Source: Neochlamydia sp. S13 (GTDB lineage: Bacteria; Chlamydiota; Chlamydiia; Chlamydiales; Parachlamydiaceae). Taken from it: a DNA stretch of 64,000 nucleotides. The translations under genes were made by a program, and so were the position numbers. A model generated the notes under the pieces. That model was given only the letters and a program-made list of their open reading frames with translations, was not told the DNA's origin and made no database searches. The first letter of the stretch is position 1; each line of letters opens with the position of its first letter. Where the stretch lies: positions 2,522,668 to 2,586,667 of the forward strand of contig NZ_AP017977.1 in the NCBI RefSeq assembly GCF_000648235.2, in the 5' to 3' direction. Positions 38,041 through 47,534 of this stretch are shown here, piece after piece.

Positions 38041-38301
38041 TTAGTTTTTTTTTGAGTGCCGTCTTAATTTCATTTCCCGAGCCTTAGCTTCTTGTTCATT
38101 TACTTGATGCTTTGCCCAATCCTCAAGGCATTTTTTTCCTAAGCCTCTAACTTCGGGAATAAGAGCAAATTCCGCATCATCCGCCACTTCAATCCCTTTA
38201 ACTCCTTCGGTAATATCTAATAATTCTCTAATGGATTCTAATAAGTTGGGATGATTCTTTAAGCGATTAAATACTTTATTAACTTCTTCTTCGTTAAACA
38301 T
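38041..38301 (-). CDS. ISKra4-like element, upstream frame (frameshift partner)
   Basis: An 86-residue frame starting MFNEEEVNKVFNRLKNHPN and rich in charged helices, with AGGAGG upstream of its ATG. It ends ...RRHSKKN and stop. The last codons before the stop contain nine A's then C, that is the slippery heptamer A-AAA-AAC next to TAA. A -1 shift there enters the transposase frame, giving a fusion of about 430 residues. Frameshifting is inferred from the sequence. Confidence 0.7.
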   Translation of the reverse strand: MFNEEEVNKVFNRLKNHPNLLESIRELLDITEGVKGIEVADDAEFALIPEVRGLGKKCLEDWAKHQVNEQEAKAREMKLRRHSKKN

Positions 38302-38513
38302 ATGAACCTCCTTTTGCTACATTTTCAGTATGTATTAATCCTTCCTTATCTTGCCAACACTTTTAATTACACCCCCCTTTAATAGATATACAAATTTTAT
38401 GTAGATTTATAAAAATAATTGGGATACCCTAGATGTAAGGGCAGAATAAGGGCCACACAAGTCTAAATTTGGAAAACTTTTGTCAAATATACACATTGAA
38501 AAAGGATCGAACT

Positions 38514-38771
38514 ATGAAAGAATTTGTAGCATACATAGTCAAGAATCTGGTCGACCATCCTGACAAGGTAAAAATTAATGAGATTGGGGGAACACAAACT
38601 CTGATTATTGAACTATCGGTTGAAAAATCGGATATAGGAAAAATCATAGGTAAAAAAGGTAAAACGATTAATGCCATTCGTACTCTTTTAATGTCTGTGG
38701 CTAGCCGCAATGGCATTCGTGTGAATCTGGAAATACTTGAAGATGGTAATCCAGTTAAGCAGGAAGGCTAA
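38514..38771 (+). CDS. khpA: KH-domain RNA-binding protein KhpA
   Basis: An 85-residue single KH domain with the GxxG loop GKIIGKKGKTINAIRTLL, the family pattern of KhpA (YlqC). KhpA binds RNA, usually as a homodimer or with KhpB/Jag. The ATG at 38514 with GGA upstream gives the family start MKEFVAYIVKNLVDHPD. An earlier start at 38469 adds 15 unlike residues. It is now flanked upstream by the ISKra4-like insertion. Its own promoter should lie between 38384 and 38513. Confidence 0.88.
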   Translation: MKEFVAYIVKNLVDHPDKVKINEIGGTQTLIIELSVEKSDIGKIIGKKGKTINAIRTLLMSVASRNGIRVNLEILEDGNPVKQEG

Positions 38772-38780
38772 ATAAAAGGT

Positions 38781-38813
38781 GGAGGGTAAGTTTGTTGTAT
38801 GGGCTATCCCTCC
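38781..38813 (+). terminator. Possible terminator after khpA
   Basis: GGAGGG (38781-38786) pairs with CCCTCC (38808-38813), followed by TTTACT. The loop is long (21 bases) and the T-tract short, so it is only a candidate. The remainder of the gap to the tRNA holds nothing visible. Confidence 0.4.
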
Positions 38814-39112
38814 TTTACTCTGCCTCATCCGCTTTAGCTAACAGCAAAAGCAAATGTTTCTTTATTTTTGCAAAGGTTTACTAGCTGAATCTTTTCGCTT
38901 TACTTACGATCGTTTTTTTAAACTTCTCTATTAGATTTCTTGAAATTCTATGCCCCCTATAGTTTGCTCCTCTGATTTAAATAGGTGCTTGCTAATCTAC
39001 TGGAATTATCCCTAAATCAGGGAAAAAATGATTGCCTAGAATTCAAAATGCTTTTTTATAAAGTTTACAACGTAATCAAAGATTAAAGAAAAATAGGGAA
39101 GGGAAGTAAAAT

Positions 39113-39186
39113 TGGACCGAGTAGGATTCGAACCTACGACCACCCGCTTAGAAGGCGGGTGCTCTATCCACTGAGCTATCAGTCCA
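39113..39186 (-). tRNA. tRNA-Arg (anticodon TCT)
   Basis: The minus strand folds as a full tRNA. The acceptor is TGGACTG/CGGTCCA with one G-T pair and the D-arm contains AGCTCAGTGGATAGAGC. The anticodon loop is CTTCTAA (anticodon TCT, reads AGA/AGG) on a CCCGC/GCGGG stem. The T-arm is GTAGGTTCGAATCCTAC. The length is 74 bases and CCA is not followed by other encoded tRNA sequence. Confidence 0.97.
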
Positions 39187-39690
39187 AAACAAGTAATAAA
39201 ACAATACAGTAATCTCTATCTTATTTTCAAGTTCAAATGGATAAAACGTCAAATAAAGATAGAAAAAAGTGTTTAGTAAAAGTCCTTATTTTTTTCTACA
39301 TACCACTCACCTATAGAACTGGGTCTTTTTATGGCAAGGAATATAAGCTTAGAGAAATAGCTTAATTGAAAAGAGCGGTAGTTACACGCTTTTGAGCTAC
39401 TCCTTATGCACCTCCATACTTTATACAATCCTTTTCGTTAAGCAGAGAGACATCTTTCAGAGGGTTGGGTATGCAGGCTAAATTTTTTTAAAGCGTATTA
39501 TATGTTTTTCTTTCATCAATAAAAAGCTTTTTAAAGAAAAGTATAGATGTGTGTTTTTGACATTCTCTTTAAGGCGAAAAATTTTTATAAAGGAGCCAAA
39601 AGAGAGAGGGATTATCCTCTCTATCGTTTTTTATATGACTGATTTTACGGTTTTTTGTCGTAAAAGGTGTCATAAAAATGTCGTAAAAGA
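39187..39690. other. Intergenic region, no gene seen
   Basis: About 500 AT-rich bases between the tRNA and fic. Short repeats of GTCGTAAAA and GTGTCATAAAAATG occur at 39655-39690. The second of these recurs beyond the other end of fic. No coding frame is convincing. Confidence 0.4.
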
Positions 39691-40740
39691 TTAATCTAGG
39701 CTGGGGTTAATTCTATAATGGGTAGCTTTTTTGATCCCTTCCTGTAAAATCAACCCTATTTCTATCAGATGGGAAAGGTCTCGTTGGAGCGAACGTCGGT
39801 TAATGCCAGGACAGAGCAACTCGTATTCCTGAATAGTAAACTTTTTTTCTGTTTCCAGTAAAATTTCTAGGGCCTGTTTTTGCCTTTCAGACAGTTTATA
39901 TTTTAGGGCTAAAATATCCAATTTAATCGCCTGAGATCCTTTAAGTTGGATTTCATGCATTTGTGTCTCTAATGCTGTAGAAAAATACTCCAGCCAGCTT
40001 GTCATATCCATATGATTATTTCTAACAGACTGGATGGCTTGATAATACTCCTGTCGATTGCGATCATAATATTCGCTAATCGTAAAAAGCTTTTTAAAAT
40101 CATATCCCGACCGATGAAGACATAAGGTGGATAGCAGCCGAGCTGTTCTGCCATTACCGTCTAGAAAAGGATGGATATGAACTAGCTGAAATTGGGCAAT
40201 TCCAGCTAACAGCACAGGAGGGATCTTTTCTTCGTGTTGTAACCAATCGACTAGTTCAGCCATGAGTAGGGGAACATCATAGGGTGCAGGGGGAGTATAA
40301 ATGATTTCTTTGGTTTTTGAATTAGCTACGTAATTTTGAATGGTTCTATATTGGCCCGGTTGAGCACTATTTCCTCGCACACCTTCGACTAAGCGTTTGT
40401 GAATTTCTCTAATTAAGCCTTCAGTAATGGTCCCGCGGGAAAAAACATAGTCAGCGACAAAATCAAAAGCCTTTTTATAATTTAATAATTCCTTTACGTC
40501 TTCAAAATTAACATCCGACATTTTCACCCCCGAAAGCAGCTTTTTAGACTGATCGAGGCTCAAGTGAGTCCCTTCTATATGAGTGGTATGATGTGCTTCC
40601 AAAATTAGTGCACGGGCTTGCATTTTGGATAACCAATTCTCTGAAAGCTTAGCAGCTTCTAAAAAACCTCGCGTGCGTTCAATCGCTGTAAGAGCGGATG
40701 CTAACGGGATAGTAATAGTAAAATGAGGATGAAATGGCAA
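39691..40740 (-). CDS. Fic-domain protein, class II with N-terminal inhibitory motif
   Basis: A Fic-family AMP transferase. The inhibitory motif TTHIEG (residues 52-57; family form [ST]xxxE[GN]) lies in the N-terminal domain. The catalytic motif HPFLDGNGRTAR is complete at 190-201. A C-terminal winged-helix-like segment (YELLCPGINRRSLQRDL) follows. Class II Fic proteins transfer AMP to target proteins, with the inhibitory Glu blocking ATP binding until released. The start is a TTG at 40740 with AGGTG upstream; a stop lies two codons before it and no ATG occurs before residue 40. A perfect inverted repeat overlaps the ribosome binding site. Possible effector or autoregulated toxin-like protein. 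Confidence 0.88.
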   Translation of the reverse strand: MPFHPHFTITIPLASALTAIERTRGFLEAAKLSENWLSKMQARALILEAHHTTHIEGTHLSLDQSKKLLSGVKMSDVNFEDVKELLNYKKAFDFVADYVFSRGTITEGLIREIHKRLVEGVRGNSAQPGQYRTIQNYVANSKTKEIIYTPPAPYDVPLLMAELVDWLQHEEKIPPVLLAGIAQFQLVHIHPFLDGNGRTARLLSTLCLHRSGYDFKKLFTISEYYDRNRQEYYQAIQSVRNNHMDMTSWLEYFSTALETQMHEIQLKGSQAIKLDILALKYKLSERQKQALEILLETEKKFTIQEYELLCPGINRRSLQRDLSHLIEIGLILQEGIKKATHYRINPSLD

Positions 40741-40746
40741 GTTTTA

Positions 40747-40773
40747 ATGACACCTTTTCTCTAATTGTGTCAT
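40747..40773 (-). promoter_or_regulatory. Inverted repeat over the fic ribosome binding site
   Basis: ATGACAC, 13 bases, GTGTCAT: a perfect 7-bp inverted repeat overlapping the AGGTG ribosome binding site of fic. It could be an operator, perhaps for autoregulation by the winged-helix domain, or an RNA hairpin hiding the start. Related copies of the half-site lie after the gene at 39667-39680. Confidence 0.45.
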
Positions 40774-41173
40774 AAAAATGAGCAACTGGCAATAAATTTC
40801 TCACTCTATTCTATTTTTAAGGTGCTGCTTGTAATGAATGATGTAATCAAGGCTTTATAAAATAAAAAGGCGCTTAAAAAACGTGTAAATTTTTAGCTTG
40901 CTACCGTTTGTTTAAGTGGTAGAATTCTGAAAGGGCTTCTCTATTAACCTACCAGCAATTTTTTTAAGAAATTTTTTAGCCTTAGATCTTGCTCGGGGAA
41001 AGTTTATCTTTTTTAAGATCTGCAATTTAATAAAATCTCTCAATTTTCTACTCATAAGCTAAGCTATGAAGTTAATGGAATAGCTTTCCTCTTAAGATTC
41101 ATATATGACGAGAAAATTGTATTTGCCTAAAAGAGTGTGAATAAATAGATGTTGAAAAACTATGTTATTAAAC

Positions 41174-41193
41174 ATTATGCTATGAAGCATAAT
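41174..41193 (+). promoter_or_regulatory. Perfect inverted repeat before the AAA ATPase gene
   Basis: ATTATGCT, ATGA, AGCATAAT: an 8-bp perfect inverted repeat 23 bases upstream of the start codon. It may be an operator or hairpin. The rest of the gap from 40781 holds no visible gene. Confidence 0.4.
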
Positions 41194-41216
41194 CTTTAAT
41201 AAGAAAAAGAGTGTAT

Positions 41217-42616
41217 ATGAGATTCATTAATCGGCAGCAAGAGCTGTCTCGCTTGGATCGCTTAGCTAATAGCGAGGAAGCAGCAATGGCTATTATTTGG
41301 GGAAGAAGGCGGGTGGGAAAAACGCGTCTACTTTTAGAATGGGCTCATAAATACCAAGGTATTTACTATACAGCAGATGAATCGGCCCCCGCCATCCAAA
41401 GAAAATATTTTGCTTTAGCCCTTCAGCAAGCTTTACCGGACTTTGCAGCCGTTGAATATTCAGATTGGCATTCCTTATTCATGCGATTAGCTAAAGAGGC
41501 GATGTATACTGGCTGGCGCGGCCCCTTAATAATTGATGAGCTTCCTTATCTTATCTCTTCATCTCCTGAATTGGCTAGCGTTCTGCAAAAATTTATTGAT
41601 CATGAAGGGAAAAAAGCAAAAATGATTGTGGCATTATCAGGCTCAAGTCAACGCATGATGCAAGGTGCCGTATTAGATGCTTCTGCTCCTTTGTTTGGTA
41701 GAGCTAACGAAATTATTAAACTAGAACCTATAACTGCAGGCTACATGGCAGAAGGTTTAAATATTAAAAGTTCTCGAGAAATGGTGGAAACATATTCTAT
41801 TTGGGGAGGCATCCCCGTTATTGGGAACTAGTAAATAACAATAGGGGCTCATTTTTTGAAAATATTGATCAGCTGGTTTTAGATCCCCTTGGAGCACTAA
41901 ACGATGAGCCTAATCACTTGCTTTTAGAAGAAGCTGCCATAGGCTTAAGGCCTATTTTAGATGCCATAGGCCTAGGAGCCCATCGCCTATCAGAGATTGC
42001 AGCTCGCATTGGGCAGCCTGTCACTTCTTTTATGCGCCAAATTCAACGATTATTAGAACTTGATTTAATTGAGCGAGAGATTTCTTTTGGTTCTACTGAA
42101 TATAATTCTAAACGCACTCTTTATAAAATAAAAGATCCTTTCATGCGTTTTTGGTTTGAAATTGTAGCTCCTCAGCGCAGTTATTTTACTCAGATCAGCT
42201 CGGCCCAACGTCAAGCTTATCTTAAAAATTCCTTTCAGCCTATATTTTCTGTCACATGGGAAGACCTTTGTCGAGCCGCGGTTCCACGTTTCCCCTATCA
42301 ATTGAGCAATATTGCTTTTGGAAGGGCAAGCCGTTATTGGCATAAGAAAGATTCAGAATGGGATATATTAGCTGATTCAGTCGAGGGTAAAGCTTTATTT
42401 ATTGGAGAAGCAAAATGGATAGCAAAGCCCCCTTCCGCTCAATGGATCTATAAAACTATTGAAGAATTAAAATATAAAGGTCTTCCTCCTACAGCTAGGC
42501 AATCTAATAAGCAAGTTGTTTACGGATTATTTATTCCTGAAAAGCCTAAAGACTTGGACTTACCTGAAAACATACAAGTAATCGATGCAAATGAAGTGCT
42601 ACAAGTTTTAAGGTAG
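41217..42616 (+). pseudogene. AAA+ ATPase (archaeal ATPase/DUF234 type), frameshifted
   Basis: The first frame (to 41831) has the P-loop IIWGRRRVGKTRLLLEW and LIIDELPYL as Walker B. The second (41801-42616) carries the helix-turn-helix and DUF234-like nuclease-fold C-terminus: LSEIAARIGQPVTSFMRQIQ, KRTLYKIKDPFMRFWFE, and SEWDILAD...GEAKW. The family phrase WGGIPRYWEL is split at ATCCCCG, so one extra C in a run of four breaks the frame. Otherwise the gene is intact, implying a recent mutation, a sequencing error or slippage-dependent expression. Members are linked to mobile or defence-like loci, function unclear. Confidence 0.8.
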
Positions 42617-42921
42617 GCATGAGGGGGTTAATAAGCTAGGAAAAAGGAAACGTTAATTACTGCGACCCAATTTACCCAAAAAATTTCACGGCTGCATTAA
42701 TTTAAAAATAGAGTTTTTTCAAACAAGGAAAAGAATAATAATTATGTCCCTTGCTTGGCCAACTTAAATCTTCATACGATTCCACTGTCTTCATGTTATA
42801 TCTCTATAATAAGCCGCAGGCTCTCTCTATCTTTAAGATTTTCTATGCCTACTAATTTGTCCTTTTAGTATTATAAATGATAAAAACAAGTCCTTCCACA
42901 GGTACAGCTTAACACGCTGCT
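42617..42921. other. Intergenic region, nothing seen
   Basis: About 300 bases between the convergent ATPase and F-box-LRR genes. No gene, RNA or clear terminator is visible. Confidence 0.4.
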
Positions 42922-44265
42922 TTAATTTTTCTGAAGGATTTGGCGGAGAGTTTGCTCCAACGCAAGATATAAATATTCAGGTAGCTGCGCTATCTCGGCA
43001 GGAAGAGAGGTAAGTGGGTTATTGCCTATGAGAAGCACTTTCAGCTGTGAAAGCTGCCCTATCTCTGCAGGAAGAGTGGTGAGCTGGTTGTCGTCTAATT
43101 GAAGGCCTTCCAGTTGCGAAAGTCGCCCTATCTCCGCAGGAAGCGTGGTGAGCTGGTTGCTGCTTATGGCTAGGTGGTAGAGTGAAGAAAGTTGCCATAT
43201 TTCTGGAGGAAGAAAGGCAAGCTGGTTCTCGCTTAAATAAAGCATTTCCAGCTTGGAGAGTTGCCCTATCTCTGCAGGAAGGGTGGTAAGTTGGTTGTAG
43301 TCTAAGTGGAGAGTGCACAGTTGAGACAAGCCTCCTATCTCTGCAGGGAGAGCAGCTAGCCGGTTTTGTTGCAAGCCAAGATATTGCAATTGAGACAGCC
43401 GCCCTATTTCTATCGGCAGAGAGGTGAGCTGATTGTTGTCTAAGTAAAAATTTTCCAGCTGAGAAAGCTGCCCGATTTCTGCGGGAAGGCTGGTAAGCTG
43501 GTTACCGCTTAGGAAAATGTCTTTCAGTTGAGGCAGCTGCCCTATCTCGGCGGGAAGAGCAGTTAGCTGGTTGTGTTGCAAGCCAAGACATTGTAAATGA
43601 GACAACTGCCCTATCTCGGCAGGAAGGGTGGTGAGCTGGTTGCTGCCTAGGGAAAGCCTACCAAGCTGAGAAAACTGTTTTATCTCCGGAGGTAAAAGGA
43701 TCAGGCCACTTCCTTCTAAATTTGCTTCTGTGATCCCTTTACCATGGTTCTCAATCCAATCTTTAAAAAGTTTTCCTTTATTTGCTAAAGGCAGATACTT
43801 GATTTTCTCTTGCTCTAAGTACTCCTTTCCACCAGGAAGGCTTCTCCAAATTAATAGGCGATTAATATTTATAAGATAGGAAGAATAATTAGCCAGGGTA
43901 AAATATCTTTTTTCCTCAGTTACCCATTTAAATTCTAACTCCATAGGAGAAAGTGAGCTAGCTAGAGCAAAGGTTTGCTTAAAAATTTCCTTGACTTTTT
44001 CTGTTTCAGAAAGCCCACCTTCTAGCTTGTAAATCTTATCCACAATAAGGGACTGCTTGCTAATATCTCCTTGTGGAACATGAATGCTGCCTATTTGCCT
44101 ATAAAGAGAAGGCATGATTTCAGTAGCTAGCAGATGATGCCATCTTCTACAAACGCTAAAAAGGGCAGGCGAGGTACAATGCTTTAAAATGGGGACTAAT
44201 ATTTCATTAGGCAATTGCTCAAGGGTGATAGAAGAGCTAGCGTTCACAGTATGGCCTTTATACAT
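42922..44265 (-). CDS. F-box-LRR protein, 11 repeats, divergent member
   Basis: A 447-residue protein with the F-box (LEQLPNEILVPILKHCTSPA, then LFSVCRRWHHLLATEIMPSL), a helical linker and 11 LRR units of the [15 protein letters not shown] type. It is the most diverged family member: the start is MYKGHTVNASSSITLEQLPN rather than MHPLSS or MHPISS. The palindrome leader of the others is absent, and the C-terminal cap differs (ALEQTLRQILQKN). It may represent the stable ancestral-type copy. Role inferred as for the rest: host SCF adaptor. Confidence 0.85.
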   Translation of the reverse strand: MYKGHTVNASSSITLEQLPNEILVPILKHCTSPALFSVCRRWHHLLATEIMPSLYRQIGSIHVPQGDISKQSLIVDKIYKLEGGLSETEKVKEIFKQTFALASSLSPMELEFKWVTEEKRYFTLANYSSYLININRLLIWRSLPGGKEYLEQEKIKYLPLANKGKLFKDWIENHGKGITEANLEGSGLILLPPEIKQFSQLGRLSLGSNQLTTLPAEIGQLSHLQCLGLQHNQLTALPAEIGQLPQLKDIFLSGNQLTSLPAEIGQLSQLENFYLDNNQLTSLPIEIGRLSQLQYLGLQQNRLAALPAEIGGLSQLCTLHLDYNQLTTLPAEIGQLSKLEMLYLSENQLAFLPPEIWQLSSLYHLAISSNQLTTLPAEIGRLSQLEGLQLDDNQLTTLPAEIGQLSQLKVLLIGNNPLTSLPAEIAQLPEYLYLALEQTLRQILQKN

Positions 44266-44439
44266 GTTTTTATTGGTTTTTTAATAGCGTGCTTGTACAT
44301 GTAATAAACAAAATACAATCTATTCTCTTATAATACCATGGTTTTTTATAATGTTCTTCCCTCTCCCAATATTGTGATGAAAATTATTTGGTAAGCTGTT
44401 GCCTAACAATCCTCTCAAATAATCAAGTGCATAAATGGC

Positions 44440-45060
44440 ATTTCATCGAGTATCTGTCATTGCTTGTTACGGATCGATAGTTCTTAGTATGTGAGCAGCT
44501 AAGCGATTGATTAAAGCCATGTTTTTTAAGCCCCAAAGCCTCTATCACTTAATGAGCATCTTCTTTAAAACTATCCTGATGTAGACTATTTTCTATGAAA
44601 TCCCCTGGGCTCGCATTCAGTTTGTAGATTCTTTAGCCCCCTGCATTTTTATAATAGCAGGTAACATCCCCTACTTTAGCTGCTATCATTCCTTCAAAAC
44701 GCCTTTAATCATTGGCAGTAAATGCTCTTTCTCCTAATGGGTAAGCTACTCACTGCATTGACTTACACACCTAGCAAATTTCTATGCGACTATGATCTTT
44801 CTCATGAATTTACTCTTGAGTAATTTTCTCTCCTCTCTCTTAATTAACTGCTTTTGCTTATCTAAAAAAGTTATACACTTCGGTTTTAAGATGACTCTGA
44901 TTACCTTTAATTTCTATCCTATGGCCAGCCTTTCTATTCAAAATCTCATCCATAGCCTCCCTAGTGGCTATAATGAGCATCCATTAATACAATCGCTGCA
45001 TTTACACATTCATGTCCTCTAGCCAGGCAGGCAATGCTTATGTTTCGCTAGCTTTTTTAA
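44440..45060 (-). pseudogene. ISAs1-type transposase remnant
   Basis: Minus-strand pieces in several frames match the ISAs1 (H-repeat) transposase order. KAGHRIEIKGNQSHLKTEVY with NFF corresponds to the ALKGNQ..L...V..FF block, then HEKDHSRIEIC (EKGHGRIE). FIENSLHQDSFKEDAH corresponds to HW.IENSLHWVLDV.FKEDA. Many stops and shifts occur. Identification rests on these blocks only. The rest of 44266-45325 holds nothing else visible. Confidence 0.6.
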
Positions 45061-45325
45061 GCCATTTTCTCTTGAGCCATAGATAAGCCTCTTTTTAATG
45101 GAGTAGATGCCAAAAAAAATTATCAAAGCACCCTGTTTTGCCCTGAAAAAGATTAACACGACGTTTTGCTTTTAATATTTAACCATTATAGTCTGTGGCT
45201 CTATTTAGGATCTGTGCCAGCACCCGATTTACTCCACCTAGTAGAAGAGTATTTATGCTGGATAAATTTAAGGGAGATCCTTATGATAAGAATACGATAA
45301 ATGTTCTAAAGCCATTAAGGTTGAA

Positions 45326-45913
45326 ATGCATCTGCCAGAAGTTTATGTAGGCTTAGGAGGCAATGTGGGAGATAGCTATGCAATTTTATCCCATGCTATA
45401 GAAAAAATGGCTGCTCTTTCTAGCATTTACGATTTAGAGGTTTCTCGCTTTTATTGTACAACACCTGTAAGCTCTATCTCTCAAAGATTTTATATCAATG
45501 CTGTTTGTCGCTTTAAAACAACTCTTTTACCTCAAGAACTGTTAAGACAATTGCAATCTATTGAGATAAGCTTAGGCAAGCAAGCAAAGCCTAAAGAAGC
45601 CCCCCGAAGAGTGGACTTAGATATTTTATTTTATGGAAGCGAAATAGTGAATGAACCCGATCTACAAATTCCTCATCCTTATTGGCATGAAAGACTTTTT
45701 GTTATAGCCCCTCTAGCTGACCTGGTCACTCACTTATTTGTTCCTCAACCGGGCCATTCTAAATCTCTAGAGCCCTTTAATGTAAGGAAATACCTTCAAG
45801 AATTTCCCAATATTCATCAAGAAACTGTCACCCTACTTTCAGAAATTTCAAGGAAAAACTTATGCAGACTGTACCCTTTAGAAAATTCTCCATCGGTAAA
45901 GGACAACCCTTAG
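45326..45913 (+). CDS. folK: 2-amino-4-hydroxy-6-hydroxymethyldihydropteridine pyrophosphokinase
   Basis: HPPK of folate synthesis, transferring pyrophosphate from ATP to the pterin. The start VYVGLGGNVGDS, RFYCTTPV, QRFYINAVC and the signature PRRVDLDILFYG match the family. The catalytic loop residues around IPHPYWHERLFVIAPLADL are present. The 195 residues include a C-terminal tail longer than usual. Its 3' end overlaps kdsA by 52 bases in another frame, suggesting coupled translation. Confidence 0.9.
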   Translation: MHLPEVYVGLGGNVGDSYAILSHAIEKMAALSSIYDLEVSRFYCTTPVSSISQRFYINAVCRFKTTLLPQELLRQLQSIEISLGKQAKPKEAPRRVDLDILFYGSEIVNEPDLQIPHPYWHERLFVIAPLADLVTHLFVPQPGHSKSLEPFNVRKYLQEFPNIHQETVTLLSEISRKNLCRLYPLENSPSVKDNP

Positions 45914-46683
45914 CTATTTTGTCAGGTCCATGCGTCATTGAAAGCGAAGAGCATTGCTTAGCAACGGCAGAAGCGCTTAAAAATTTATTTTCTAAGCACA
46001 ATATTAATCTTATCTATAAGTCTAGCTATGATAAAGCCAACCGCTCTTCCTACCAATCTTTCCGCGGACCTGGATTGGAAGAAGGTTTACGCATTTTAGA
46101 AAAAGTGAAAAAAGAACTCGATTTGCCCATTGTGACCGATGTGCATTCTCCCCAAGAAGCGCAGGCAGCAGGTCAGGTTTGTGATCTAATTCAGATTCCT
46201 GCTTTTTTGTGTAGACAAACCGATCTTATTAATGCAGCTGCCCAAACAGGAATTCCTGTTACTGTAAAAAAAGGACAGTTTATGGCTCCTTGGGATATGC
46301 TTAATGTGGTAGAAAAATTCCGTGCTGCTGGCAATGAGAATATTATCTTAACTGAGCGGGGAGCGACATTTGGCTATAACAATCTAGTCTGTGATATGCG
46401 AGCGATCCCTATTATGCAGGGATTTGGTGTGCCTGTGTGTTTTGACGCTACCCATGCTGTACAATTGCCTGGAGGGCTAGGAAATAAATCAGGGGGACAA
46501 AGGGAGTTTATTCCTATCTTAGCCAAAGCCGCTATCAGTGCGGGGGCTAATTGCTTGTTTATGGAATCTCATCCTCATCCAGCGGAAGCAAAAAGCGATG
46601 CTTCTTCTGTTTTAGATTTCAAAGATTTACCTGCTTTGTTAACTATACTAGAGAAATTATATGATTTGATCCAGGGCCACTAA
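45862..46683 (+). CDS. kdsA: 3-deoxy-8-phosphooctulonate (KDO-8-P) synthase
   Basis: Condenses phosphoenolpyruvate with arabinose-5-phosphate to make the LPS sugar precursor KDO-8-P. Motifs are AILSGPCVIES, YKSSYDKANRSS, IVTDVHSP, VTVKKGQFMAPWDM and CFDATHAVQLPGG. Length (273) is normal. The ATG lies within the end of folK. It heads towards the lptC/lptA/lptB-like genes, giving an LPS synthesis and export cluster as in Chlamydia. Confidence 0.96.
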   Translation: MQTVPFRKFSIGKGQPLAILSGPCVIESEEHCLATAEALKNLFSKHNINLIYKSSYDKANRSSYQSFRGPGLEEGLRILEKVKKELDLPIVTDVHSPQEAQAAGQVCDLIQIPAFLCRQTDLINAAAQTGIPVTVKKGQFMAPWDMLNVVEKFRAAGNENIILTERGATFGYNNLVCDMRAIPIMQGFGVPVCFDATHAVQLPGGLGNKSGGQREFIPILAKAAISAGANCLFMESHPHPAEAKSDASSVLDFKDLPALLTILEKLYDLIQGH

Positions 46684-46748
46684 CTCTTATTTCTTAAGCA
46701 TGCTAAAAAAAGCTTTTAAAGCTTATATCAATTAAAAAAACTCAGGTC

Positions 46749-47534
46749 ATGGTCAAAAAACATTCTTTTTCTCCTTTTGCATTCTCCCCTAAATGTCAGC
46801 GTGTCTCTTTGCTTTCTCCTCAGTTTGCGCTGATAATCTTGCTTATGGTAGCCTTATTAAGCGGAATAGTTTGGCAAATAGGGCATGTGAATGAAAAAGA
46901 TGAGCTAGAATATCGTAAACTGCTTGCCGCATCTCAATCCTCTAAGTCTGCCATGCAGCTAAATTCTTATACAGCACGCCAAGAAAGAGAAGGTGTTCAA
47001 AAGGATATCTATTTTTACAAAAGAGGCGAACGTTTGCACATGCGTTTAATAGCGGATGCGGCTCAGCTGCTTTTAAAGCAGCAAGATTCTCATCCTCAGG
47101 TAGTAGAACATCTGCAAAATGTTAAATGCTTGATGCAAGAAGAACTTTATTACCTTCTTCCTGATGGGCGGGAAGCTGTTTTACAACCTGATGGGCAATT
47201 ACGTCTACGTTCCGCTCATGCCACCTCTCTTTCCTCTTCCTGGTCTCCAGAAAGTAGGTTGGAATTGCGTCCTATGCAACTTTTACGCTTTATAGAGGCA
47301 GAGACAGCCGAGTATCATTATAAAAAAGATCTTTTAGTGGCTAAAAAAGTAAAAATGAAACGGTATGCGATAGCCGGTCATCAACTAAAAGAAGTAGTCG
47401 AACAGGAAAAAATTTTAATGCAAGGGACAGCAGACAAAGTCGAATTTTCTTTGAAGGGCGAGGAAGAAGCTTTTCATTTAAAGGCCTATCATTTTAAAGC
47501 TAAACTTTTTGGTCCAGACGGTAGGATTTTATGA
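46749..47534 (+). CDS. LptC-like membrane-anchored protein
   Basis: A 261-residue protein with one N-terminal membrane helix (FALIILLMVALLSGIVWQIG) and a periplasmic, beta-rich remainder, the design of LptC. LptC passes LPS from the LptBFG transporter to the LptA bridge. Its stop overlaps the next start as ATGA, and lptB follows, which supports the assignment more than sequence similarity does. It is longer than E. coli LptC. Confidence 0.65.
   Translation: MVKKHSFSPFAFSPKCQRVSLLSPQFALIILLMVALLSGIVWQIGHVNEKDELEYRKLLAASQSSKSAMQLNSYTARQEREGVQKDIYFYKRGERLHMRLIADAAQLLLKQQDSHPQVVEHLQNVKCLMQEELYYLLPDGREAVLQPDGQLRLRSAHATSLSSSWSPESRLELRPMQLLRFIEAETAEYHYKKDLLVAKKVKMKRYAIAGHQLKEVVEQEKILMQGTADKVEFSLKGEEEAFHLKAYHFKAKLFGPDGRIL

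Larger units (their letters stand above)
36971..38374 (-). mobile_element. ISKra4-like insertion sequence, apparently intact
   Basis: A 1404-bp element with 24-bp terminal inverted repeats matching at 22 positions: GGGTGTAAACAAAAGTGTTG at the left (36971 on), and TTGCCAACACTTTTAATTAC with ACCC at the right (38351-38374). CCCTTTAAT occurs directly outside both ends (36962-36970 and 38375-38383) as a perfect 9-bp target duplication. It carries two minus-strand frames joined by a slippery A-tract. The preserved ends and duplication indicate a recent insertion. Confidence 0.88.

Noticed and set aside
44792..45022. 76-residue plus-strand ORF
   Set aside because: It lies over the ISAs1-type remnant on the other strand and has no ribosome site.
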